Shown here piece after piece: positions 47,295 to 54,379 of a stretch of DNA of 64,000 nucleotides. Position 1 is the first letter of the stretch; every line of letters starts with the position of its first letter. Made by a program: the position numbers and the translations under genes. Origin of the DNA: Paludibacteraceae bacterium (lineage in GTDB: Bacteria; Bacteroidota; Bacteroidia; Bacteroidales; Paludibacteraceae); contig JAFYQJ010000014.1 in assembly GCA_017547145.1 (NCBI GenBank), forward strand, positions 62,001-126,000. The letters run 5' to 3'. The notes below the pieces were generated by a model. The model searched no databases. It saw only the letters and a program-made list of their open reading frames with translations, and was not told the origin of the DNA.

Positions 47295-48509
47295 ATGATA
47301 GAAGTTAAAACAGAGATATACGAAGAAAAGGCAGTCTTAGTGGGTGTTGTTACTCAAGAGCAAACTGAGGAGCAAACAAAAGAGTATTTGGCAGAGTTGG
47401 CATTTCTTGCCGAAACGGCAGGAGCTTTCCCTGTAAAAAGATTTTTTCAGCGTTTACCGTATCCTAACCCTCGAACTTTTATAGGACAGGGAAAATTAGA
47501 GGAGATTGCTCGTTATTTGTCTGAAAATGAAGAGATTGGTATGGTGATTTTTGATGATGAACTTTCGCCTTTACAATTGAAAAATATAGAAAAAGAGTTG
47601 CGAGTGAAAGTGCTTGATAGAACGTCGCTCATTTTAGATATTTTTGCCAAACGAGCTAAAACTGCTCACGCAAAAACTCAAGTTGAGTTGGCACAATATC
47701 AGTATCTTTTACCACGCTTGACAAGGATGTGGACACACTTAGAGCGTCAACGAGGGGGAATAGGTATGCGTGGCCCCGGAGAAACGCAAATAGAAACTGA
47801 CCGTCGTATTATTTTGAATAGAATTTCTCATTTGAAAGATGAGTTAAAGCAGATAGATCGTCAGAAAAGTGTTCAGCGGAAGAATCGTGGAAAGATGGTA
47901 CGTGTAGCATTAGTCGGATATACAAATGCAGGAAAGTCAACTTTGATGAATCTTTTAAGTAAATCGGATGTTTTTGCCGAAAATAAACTTTTTGCGACAC
48001 TTGATACCACGGTTCGAAAAGTAATAATAAAAAACCTACCTTTTTTGATGTCTGATACGGTTGGGTTTATCAGGAAGTTGCCTCACAATTTGATTGAATC
48101 TTTTAAATCGACACTTGATGAGGTGCGAGAAGCAGATTTGTTGGTACATGTAGTTGATATTTCTCATCCAAACTTTGAGGAGCAATTAGAAATTGTAAAT
48201 GCTACGTTAAAAGAAATTGATTCGTGCGAAAAACCGACAATTATTCTATTTAATAAAATAGATGCGTTTACTTTTGTAGAAAAAGAAGCTGATGATTTGA
48301 CCCCAATGAAAAAAGAAAATGTTTCATTGGAGGAGTTGCAAAAAACATGGATGGCAAAAAAACAACACAATTGTATGTTTGTGTCTGCTCACGAGCGTAT
48401 AAATATCTCTCAACTTAAAGATTTGCTTTATGATAGGGTGAAGGAAATTCATATTACGCGTTTCCCATACAACGATTTTTTATTCGAAAATTATACCGAT
48501 TTAGAATAA
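47295..48509 (+). CDS. hflX: Ribosome-associated GTPase HflX
   Basis: 404 residues. The N-terminal HflX domain has YPNPRTFIGQGKLEEIA and FDDELSPLQLKNIE, followed by the RGGIGMRGPGETQIETDRR segment. The G domain starts with VALVGYTNAGKSTLMN and has ATLDTTVR, DTVGFIRKLP and LFNKID. HflX binds the 50S subunit and splits stalled or heat-damaged ribosomes. The stop codon touches the GTG start of the next gene, so translation is probably coupled. Confidence 0.96.
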   Translation: MIEVKTEIYEEKAVLVGVVTQEQTEEQTKEYLAELAFLAETAGAFPVKRFFQRLPYPNPRTFIGQGKLEEIARYLSENEEIGMVIFDDELSPLQLKNIEKELRVKVLDRTSLILDIFAKRAKTAHAKTQVELAQYQYLLPRLTRMWTHLERQRGGIGMRGPGETQIETDRRIILNRISHLKDELKQIDRQKSVQRKNRGKMVRVALVGYTNAGKSTLMNLLSKSDVFAENKLFATLDTTVRKVIIKNLPFLMSDTVGFIRKLPHNLIESFKSTLDEVREADLLVHVVDISHPNFEEQLEIVNATLKEIDSCEKPTIILFNKIDAFTFVEKEADDLTPMKKENVSLEELQKTWMAKKQHNCMFVSAHERINISQLKDLLYDRVKEIHITRFPYNDFLFENYTDLE

Positions 48510-49853
48510 GTGTTTAGAATTATTTGTTGGATATTATTGTTGTTTTTGTTTGTGCCTATAAAGTCGCAAACGCCTGTCGATTCTGATTTGATAGATATAG
48601 AATTGATACTTGATTCGTTTGTGATGTCTCAAAACAAAACGACAGATTCTATTAAAATTATTTTACCTAAAGCAAAAAATGAAAAGCAAGTAGTTCAAAC
48701 TCCACCTAAAGTATTTATTACGAAAAGTGATTCTATTCGTCTTGCAAAAGAAGCTTTGGTAGAAGCTGCACATAATCCAATATTCTTAGATTGGGTTTTT
48801 TCTACAGAAGAAGTTTTATCTCAAGAAGAAACTGACGAAGAAGGTATTATTCAGAATTTACGAGAAGAAGCAAAACATTATGTGTTAGAAACATCTCCTG
48901 AATTGTTTACTTATCATATTGAAGAACTGCCTGATGTATCGGAATTGCAATTGAATACAAAACGAAAAATGACCTCTATTGATGAGTTTTTGTTTAATCA
49001 GCAATTAAAAAAAATACCTCAAACAGCAATAAAGATAACTCGTGAAGAGAAAAAATGGAAAATAAAAGGTAAACTTTCAGCACAATTGTCACAAAGTTAT
49101 ATTTCTCCGAATTGGTATACTGGTGGTTATAGTAATTTGGCTATGCTTGGTTATGCAACTGTAAGTGCGAACTATGATAATAAGAAAAATTTACGGTTTG
49201 ATAACACTTTAGAATGGAAAGCGGGTTTTAATAGTACAACAAACGATAGTTTACGATTTTTGAATACTAATGAAGATGTTTTTCGTATTTCAACAAATTT
49301 GGGATTGCGGGCAGTGAAAAATTGGTATTATTCATTGTCGGGGGAGTTTACCACTCAGCTGTTTAATACATTTGTAGAAAATACAAAAGAATTGTCTACA
49401 GCACCATTTTCGCCTATTCGTTTTTATTTAAGTTTGGGTATGGAGTATAAGTTTAAGGATTATGTAACTTTGAATATTTCTCCGTTGTCTTATAAACTTA
49501 TTTATGTAATGAATCGTTCGAAAGCAGAAGGTGTTGCTCAAAGTGTTGCCGATAAATTTAATATTCCAACCGGAAAAAGTATGTTGCATACAGTCGGTAG
49601 TAGGTTGCAGGTTAATGCTGCTTATGCCTTTTCAAAAGAATTGAAATTAGAGACTAAAATGTACGTGTATACGGATTATAAAAACGTAGAATTTGATTGG
49701 GAAATTATTGGAAACTTTATAGCAACTCGCTTTCTTACAATTCAGTTGTCGTTACATCCTCGTTACGATTCTAGTTTAGTTTTATCGGAAGGTCAAAAAT
49801 CTCGTTTTCAGTTTCGTGAATTTGTAAGCCTTGGATTTTTATATGCTTTTTAA
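48510..49853 (+). CDS. DUF3078 family outer-membrane protein
   Basis: 447 residues starting at a GTG directly after the hflX stop; the start is supported by a good signal peptide (MFRIICWILLLFLFVPIKSQ). The first 200 residues are charged and variable. From about 185 on, alternating beta strands (ISPNWYTGGYSNLAMLGYATVSANYDNKKNLRFDN, NWYYSLSGEFTTQLF) and a terminal phenylalanine suggest an outer-membrane beta barrel of the DUF3078 type. Function unknown. Its last 15 bp overlap the convergent folK gene. Confidence 0.82.
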   Translation: MFRIICWILLLFLFVPIKSQTPVDSDLIDIELILDSFVMSQNKTTDSIKIILPKAKNEKQVVQTPPKVFITKSDSIRLAKEALVEAAHNPIFLDWVFSTEEVLSQEETDEEGIIQNLREEAKHYVLETSPELFTYHIEELPDVSELQLNTKRKMTSIDEFLFNQQLKKIPQTAIKITREEKKWKIKGKLSAQLSQSYISPNWYTGGYSNLAMLGYATVSANYDNKKNLRFDNTLEWKAGFNSTTNDSLRFLNTNEDVFRISTNLGLRAVKNWYYSLSGEFTTQLFNTFVENTKELSTAPFSPIRFYLSLGMEYKFKDYVTLNISPLSYKLIYVMNRSKAEGVAQSVADKFNIPTGKSMLHTVGSRLQVNAAYAFSKELKLETKMYVYTDYKNVEFDWEIIGNFIATRFLTIQLSLHPRYDSSLVLSEGQKSRFQFREFVSLGFLYAF

Positions 49854-50312
49854 AGTATTGTAAAGCTCTTGAATGTTTTTTTTAAGCGTAGGATGAATGA
49901 AACTCGGTGCAATTTCACATAAAGGTTTTAGAACAAATATTCGTTGGGTCAGTAAAGGGTGCGGTATTTTTAAGTTCTCATCATCAATTATTTCACTTCC
50001 AAAAAATAAAATATCAATGTCTATAACTCTGTCGTTGTAGATTCCGTTTTTTGTTTTTGTAGTGCGTCCTATTTTTTTTTCGATATGCGTAATTTCGTTT
50101 AAAACTTGTTGTGCAGATAGTATTGTTTTAACTTCTACTGCTATATTTAAAAATAAATTTTCTGAAGTGAATCCCCACGCACTATTTTCATAAGGATTTG
50201 AGCAATGAATAACCTCTCCTATATTTTTGTTTATAGCAAGTAAGGCTTCTTTTATATTACGTTCTTTTTCTCCAAGATTTGTCCCTAAAGAAAAATAAAC
50301 GGTTGTTGCCAT
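49839..50312 (-). CDS. folK: Hydroxymethyl-dihydropterin pyrophosphokinase
   Basis: 157 residues with the HPPK pattern: YFSLGTNLGEKERNIKEAL, YENSAWGF, FLNIAVEVKT, IEKKIGRTTKTKNGIYNDRVIDIDILFFG and IPHPLLTQRIFVLKPLCEIAP. The DRVIDIDIL segment holds the magnesium-binding aspartates. It activates 6-hydroxymethyl-dihydropterin with ATP in folate synthesis. It starts 10 bp after the upstream reductase-like gene on the same strand. Confidence 0.96.
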   Translation of the reverse strand: MATTVYFSLGTNLGEKERNIKEALLAINKNIGEVIHCSNPYENSAWGFTSENLFLNIAVEVKTILSAQQVLNEITHIEKKIGRTTKTKNGIYNDRVIDIDILFFGSEIIDDENLKIPHPLLTQRIFVLKPLCEIAPSFIHPTLKKNIQELYNTLKSI

Positions 50313-50322
50313 TGTTTTTTGT

Positions 50323-51108
50323 TTAGTAAATGAATGGAAATATACGTTTTAGTGGACGTTCGTGAAATTCATCGGCAAATTCCCGAGCATATTTTTTGTA
50401 AATAGAGTTGGCACGAGGTACTAGGTTTGCACATGTCCAAATAGCGAACATTGCACCAGATATACTCCAAGTAAGAATAGCAAAACCTGTCCATTCTACA
50501 ATTTCTCCAAAATAATTAGCCGAGGTGACATATCGGTACATGCCTTTTTTAGGAAGGTAGTGTCGTGTGTCGCCCGGTTTGCGTAGGTGGCGAATAATGT
50601 AATCGCTATTGATGTTGATCGCCATACCTGCAAAAAACAAAATAGTACCAATTATAAATTGAGGCGTCGTTAGCCAATTTTCTGTATATAAGTTTTTTGG
50701 AGATAGGAAAAATATCCATTCGCCTTGCATATATCCGTTGATGGTGTTAAAAGTAACACCCATTAACATAATTGTAATAGGCATTTTGCTTTTCCCTTTT
50801 AGCAAAAATGGGAATATAAATGAGCGTTGAAAATAGTGTAATTCGAATAATAGAAAGAAAATCAATGGTACAACCTCAAATTGTCGTGAGGAATTGATCC
50901 AAAAGTAAAAAAGTACAAAAAAAACAGGGCATTCCATTAGCACCCAAGCAACTTTATTGTTGATAGCAGGCCCCCATTTTGGAGAAATCATTTTCCCATA
51001 TCCTGCTTCTACAAAATAAAGTGCAACAAATACTACTACGGCACAAATTGCCATTATGAATAAAAGAAAATTAAATTGATGGAGATTAAGTATAAGTCCC
51101 TGATTCAT
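50323..51108 (-). CDS. Steroid 5-alpha-reductase-like membrane protein
   Basis: 261 residues with about six membrane spans. The C-terminal part (GDTRHYLPKKGMYRYVTSANYFGEIVEWTGFAILTWS) carries the conserved Y-x4-P-N/S-A-N-Y-x-G-E-x-x-E-W pattern of the 3-oxo-5-alpha-steroid 4-dehydrogenase family, including LRKPGDTRHYLP. Animal members reduce the steroid delta-4 bond with NADPH; Bacteroidales homologues have been linked to bile-acid or steroid reduction, but the substrate here is unproven. It lies 10 bp upstream of folK and has a good promoter. Confidence 0.85.
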   Translation of the reverse strand: MNQGLILNLHQFNFLLFIMAICAVVVFVALYFVEAGYGKMISPKWGPAINNKVAWVLMECPVFFVLFYFWINSSRQFEVVPLIFFLLFELHYFQRSFIFPFLLKGKSKMPITIMLMGVTFNTINGYMQGEWIFFLSPKNLYTENWLTTPQFIIGTILFFAGMAININSDYIIRHLRKPGDTRHYLPKKGMYRYVTSANYFGEIVEWTGFAILTWSISGAMFAIWTCANLVPRANSIYKKYAREFADEFHERPLKRIFPFIY

Positions 51109-51133
51109 AGTGTGATTTTTTTTAAATTTTTCG

Positions 51134-51164
51134 CAAAGATACTAAATAGTTGTTTGGTGTCCAA
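51134..51164 (-). promoter_or_regulatory. Promoter of the reductase-like gene and folK
   Basis: On the minus strand: TTG at 51162-51164, 20 bp, TATCTTTG (51134-51141), about 26 bp before the ATG. It diverges from the argC promoter. Confidence 0.7.
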
Positions 51165-51189
51165 TTTCTAACATTTCGTTTTTTTTACT

Positions 51190-51221
51190 TTTGTATAACT
51201 AGAAGTTTATATGTACTTTTA
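51190..51221 (+). promoter_or_regulatory. Promoter of argC
   Basis: TTTG (51190-51193), 20 bp, TACTTTTA (51214-51221), one mismatch in the last base of the -7 box. No arginine operator was recognised. Confidence 0.6.
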
Positions 51222-51247
51222 CACTTTCAAAATAAGTTTGGTATCTA

Positions 51248-52216
51248 ATGGAAAAAATAAAAGTTGGAATTGTTGGGGGAGCTGGCTATACGGCTGGTGA
51301 GTTGTTGCGAATTTTGGTGCATCACCCTAGTGTAGAAATAGTGTTTGTGAATAGTAGCAGTAACGCAGGAAACAAGCTTTATGATGTGCACGGAGGTTTG
51401 TTTGGCGAAACGGATATGTGTTTTTCGTCCGACTTGCTTTTCGATGAAATTGATGTCCTTTTCCTCTGTTCGGCACACGGCGATAGTGCAAAGTTCCTTT
51501 CGGCAAATGCGGTTCCAAGCAGTGTGAAAATTATTGACCTAGCGCAAGACTTTCGCGACGAGTCGAACGGTTTTGTATACGGATTGCCCGAAATGCAACG
51601 CGAGAAGATCACCTCGTGTCATAAGCTAGCAAACCCAGGCTGCTTTGCCACTGCCATTCAATTGGCGTTGCTGCCTTTGGCCGACAAAGGTTTGCTTAAA
51701 GGCGATGTACACATCAACGCCATCACGGGATCGACGGGTGCGGGCGTGAAACCATCAGCTACGTCGCATTTCAGTTGGAGAAACAACAATATCTCGGTTT
51801 ACAAAGTGTTCGAACACCAACATTTGTTGGAAATTGGTCGTTCGTTGAAAAAATTGCAACCAGACTTCGATGCAGAGCTCAACTTTATCCCCGTTCGTGG
51901 CGATTTTGCTCGTGGAATTTTTGCAACGGCTTACACCGAATTCAACCTCTCCGAAAGCGAAGCTGTTCAGCTCTACAAAGACTATTATAGTACAGCTGCA
52001 TTTACTTTTGTAACGGACAAAAATCCTGATCTCAAGCAAGTGGTAAACACCAATAAAGCAATTGTTTATGTGAAAAAACACGGCAATAAACTACTTGTAA
52101 TTTCGATGATAGACAACTTGTTGAAGGGGGCTTCTGGTCAGGCCGTGCAAAATATGAACTTGATGTTTGGCTTGGATGAAAAAACCGGATTAGGCCTAAA
52201 ACCAAGCGGATTTTAA
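51248..52216 (+). CDS. argC: N-acetyl-gamma-glutamyl-phosphate reductase
   Basis: 322 residues. The NADP-binding start is VGIVGGAGYTAGELLRILVHHPSVEI, the catalytic cysteine is in ANPGCFATAIQL, and GSTGAGVKPSATSHFSWRNNN and the C-terminal DNLLKGASGQAVQNMNLMFG complete the family pattern. It reduces N-acetylglutamyl phosphate in arginine synthesis. No other arg gene is in the window, so it is a lone copy here. Its codons are richer in C and G than those of its neighbours. Confidence 0.96.
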   Translation: MEKIKVGIVGGAGYTAGELLRILVHHPSVEIVFVNSSSNAGNKLYDVHGGLFGETDMCFSSDLLFDEIDVLFLCSAHGDSAKFLSANAVPSSVKIIDLAQDFRDESNGFVYGLPEMQREKITSCHKLANPGCFATAIQLALLPLADKGLLKGDVHINAITGSTGAGVKPSATSHFSWRNNNISVYKVFEHQHLLEIGRSLKKLQPDFDAELNFIPVRGDFARGIFATAYTEFNLSESEAVQLYKDYYSTAAFTFVTDKNPDLKQVVNTNKAIVYVKKHGNKLLVISMIDNLLKGASGQAVQNMNLMFGLDEKTGLGLKPSGF

Positions 52217-52262
52217 TAAATTTAACCTTTAAATATTTTATAAACTATTAAAAACGAATTCT

Positions 52263-52706
52263 ATGAAAGTGAAAAATTTAATTGCAATTTTATTTGTGGC
52301 TGTGTTTGTAGCATCGTGTTCAACTGTAAAACAATCGGCAAGAATGGAAAGTCCTTCTACGTATATCAACACAGCAACAGTAGCAGATTTGGAAGTATCG
52401 GAAACAGCTATCACATTTACTTATGAACCAAGTAATGCAGTTTGTAATGGAGGCTATGAGAATGTTATAAAAACAGCAGTAAGTGAGGCTCTTAAAAAAC
52501 ATGGAGATTACGATGTGTTGGTAGGTTTGCAATATACCATCAAACAAAACTTCTTTGGAAAAATCAAAATTATAACTGTAAAAGGTTATCCTGCAAAATA
52601 TAAAAATTTCCGTAATCTACCGGATTCTATTTGGGAGAAAACACCGCTTTTCAAGCAACCTGTCAACAATTCTACTAAAGTATGGACTTCCATATTTAAT
52701 AAATAA
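52263..52706 (+). CDS. Lipoprotein of unknown function
   Basis: 147 residues. The signal peptide ends in the lipobox FVASC with cysteine near residue 20. The mature part has TYINTATVADLEVSETAITFTYEPSNAVCNGGYENVIKTAVSEALKKHGDYDVLVGLQY and a terminal basic region. The pattern of a conserved strand followed by a YEN..K.AV.EAL helix is seen in many short Bacteroidales lipoproteins of unknown role. It is 9 bp before the beta-barrel gene and seems to start a three-gene unit. Confidence 0.82.
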   Translation: MKVKNLIAILFVAVFVASCSTVKQSARMESPSTYINTATVADLEVSETAITFTYEPSNAVCNGGYENVIKTAVSEALKKHGDYDVLVGLQYTIKQNFFGKIKIITVKGYPAKYKNFRNLPDSIWEKTPLFKQPVNNSTKVWTSIFNK

Positions 52707-52715
52707 AAGTAGAGT

Positions 52716-53321
52716 ATGAAAAAATGGATTTTGATCTCTTTGCTTGTGTGTAGCACTCTGTGTTATGCACAAGCAGACGATCCTTTTGGTTTATATAAGG
52801 GTTCCTCTAAGTCCCGTAAAGAAAAAATTGATTTAGGTAACGAATATGGTGAAAGAGAAAAAATTATGCCATTTGTTGGTCTGAATGTCGGACTTGGTGG
52901 AGATTTTGGTAAAGGTTTTGGCACTCTTGAAGGGTCTATTGGAGTAGATGTAGCAGCAAGTATTAATGACCGCTTTGCTTTGGGAGGATATCTATCTTAT
53001 CAAACAATTAGTTCCGTGTCATTAGGAGTTTTGTTTGTGCATGGCAATTATAATAATGATGCTGCGTTTTTGTGGGGAATAGGTTATTCTACGCCTGAGT
53101 TTTATAACTTAACAAGCAAATCTGGTTATGAACTTCGTTGGGATATAAAATATTCGCCGAATGTTCGTGTGGGTTATAAACTAAAAAATGGACTCTATTT
53201 TATGGCAGATATGGAAGTATCGGATAAAACATTTAGAAAAGATGAGCGTGAGTTTGACAAGTATTCCTTTGATGTCAATGTTCGTGTGGGTTGGAAGTTT
53301 AATTTAGAAAAGAAGAAATGA
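52716..53321 (+). CDS. Small outer-membrane beta-barrel-like protein
   Basis: 201 residues with a signal peptide cleaved after about residue 20 (LLVCSTLCYAQA). Alternating hydrophobic strands with glycine (FVGLNVGLGGDFGKGFG, IGVDVAASINDRFALGGYLSYQ, SPNVRVGYKLKNGLYFMADMEV) and a strand-like C-terminus (FDVNVRVGWKFNLEKKK) suggest a porin-like fold of eight or so strands. No family was recognised. It follows the lipoprotein by 9 bp and ends 1 bp before the lectin-like gene. Confidence 0.78.
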   Translation: MKKWILISLLVCSTLCYAQADDPFGLYKGSSKSRKEKIDLGNEYGEREKIMPFVGLNVGLGGDFGKGFGTLEGSIGVDVAASINDRFALGGYLSYQTISSVSLGVLFVHGNYNNDAAFLWGIGYSTPEFYNLTSKSGYELRWDIKYSPNVRVGYKLKNGLYFMADMEVSDKTFRKDEREFDKYSFDVNVRVGWKFNLEKKK

Positions 53322-53322
53322 T

Positions 53323-54300
53323 ATGAAAGCTATAAAAACTTACACAATAGAATTGCTAATTGCTGTTTGTTTGCAAAGTTGTTTGAGCATCAATGAAGAA
53401 AACTTTATTTCAGTAACAACGCTTGACGCTGTTGTTACGGAAGAAGGTATAACGTTTAAAGGTAAAATTGATAAAAAAGCTTTTGATGAAGCGGGCTTTG
53501 TTTTGCAAATAGAAGGAAGAGATCAAATCCTAATTGAGATTGAAGATTTTTATGGAGGTTTGATGGAAGTAACTTTGCCATTCGTTTATGAGTATGAAGA
53601 TTACTGGGGAGAAAAAAGGCAGATAAATTTTCAAGGACAATCTGTTAAATATAGTGCATTTGTATCTGACGACTGGGATAAGGAGTACGGTGTTCAGAAA
53701 GAATTATTCGTGCCGATAATTACAAGTATGGATTACGTTGATTTAGGTTTAAGTGTAAAATGGGCAACTTGTAATGTAGGGGCCACTAAACCAGAGGAAT
53801 ATGGTCTTTATTTTGCATGGGGCGAAACTGCTCCTAAAGAAGAATACCATTGGTCTAATTACAAATGGTGCAGTGATGGCTATGCTGAAGATTTAATAAA
53901 ATATTATGGTATGGTAGATGGGAAAACTTTTCTTGATCCAGAAGACGATGCCGTTGCTGTGAATATGGGTAATAACTGGCGAATGCCAACCGTAGAAGAA
54001 CTGCAAGAACTCATCGACGAATGTACTTGGACATGGACTTATGACTATAACGGTACAGGTGTAGCAGGACAAATAGCAACTAGTAAAATCAATGGCAACT
54101 CAATTTTCCTTCCCGCTACTGGTTATATGTATGGTGGCGGTTTGACGGAGGAAAATGAGTATGGTTATTATTGGTTGAATTCGCTTTATGAAGATTATCA
54201 ATTGAATGCTCATAATGTCTACTTCTCTTCGGAATATGTCGAACGGAATTATAATTATCCTCGTTTTTGTGGGTTTCCTGTACGTGGAGTTCGGTTTTAA
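53323..54300 (+). CDS. Lipoprotein with lectin-like C-terminal domain
   Basis: 325 residues. A lipobox-like LQSC ends the signal peptide near residue 20. An uncharacterised beta-rich part runs to about 135. The rest is the same domain as at the end of the 22821-24365 protein: YVDLGLSVKWATCNVGATKPEEYGLYFAWGET, NWRMPTVEELQELIDECTW, ATSKINGNSIFLPATGY, GFPVRGVRF. DNA of the shared part is clearly related as well, apart from the last 170 bp. The domain resembles the C-type-lectin-like FISUMP group. It ends a three-gene unit with a terminator after it. Confidence 0.82.
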   Translation: MKAIKTYTIELLIAVCLQSCLSINEENFISVTTLDAVVTEEGITFKGKIDKKAFDEAGFVLQIEGRDQILIEIEDFYGGLMEVTLPFVYEYEDYWGEKRQINFQGQSVKYSAFVSDDWDKEYGVQKELFVPIITSMDYVDLGLSVKWATCNVGATKPEEYGLYFAWGETAPKEEYHWSNYKWCSDGYAEDLIKYYGMVDGKTFLDPEDDAVAVNMGNNWRMPTVEELQELIDECTWTWTYDYNGTGVAGQIATSKINGNSIFLPATGYMYGGGLTEENEYGYYWLNSLYEDYQLNAHNVYFSSEYVERNYNYPRFCGFPVRGVRF

Positions 54301-54321
54301 ATCTCTAGTAGGAATAAAAAT

Positions 54322-54350
54322 AAAAAACGGAAGCAAAGCTTTCGTTTTTT
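54322..54350 (+). terminator. Terminator after the lectin-like lipoprotein gene
   Basis: Stem AAAAAACGGAAGC / GCTTTCGTTTTTT (one G-T pair) around a 3-nt loop, followed by more T residues. Confidence 0.85.
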
Positions 54351-54353
54351 TTA

Positions 54354-54361
54354 TAATTTTG
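54354..54361 (+). promoter_or_regulatory. -7-like box before the GH20 gene
   Basis: TAATTTTG matches TAnnTTTG and is 18 bp before the GH20 ATG, but the -33 position lies within the preceding terminator hairpin and has no TTTG. A tightly packed terminator-promoter arrangement is likely but unproven. Confidence 0.45.
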
Positions 54362-54379
54362 TCCGATATATAATGAATC

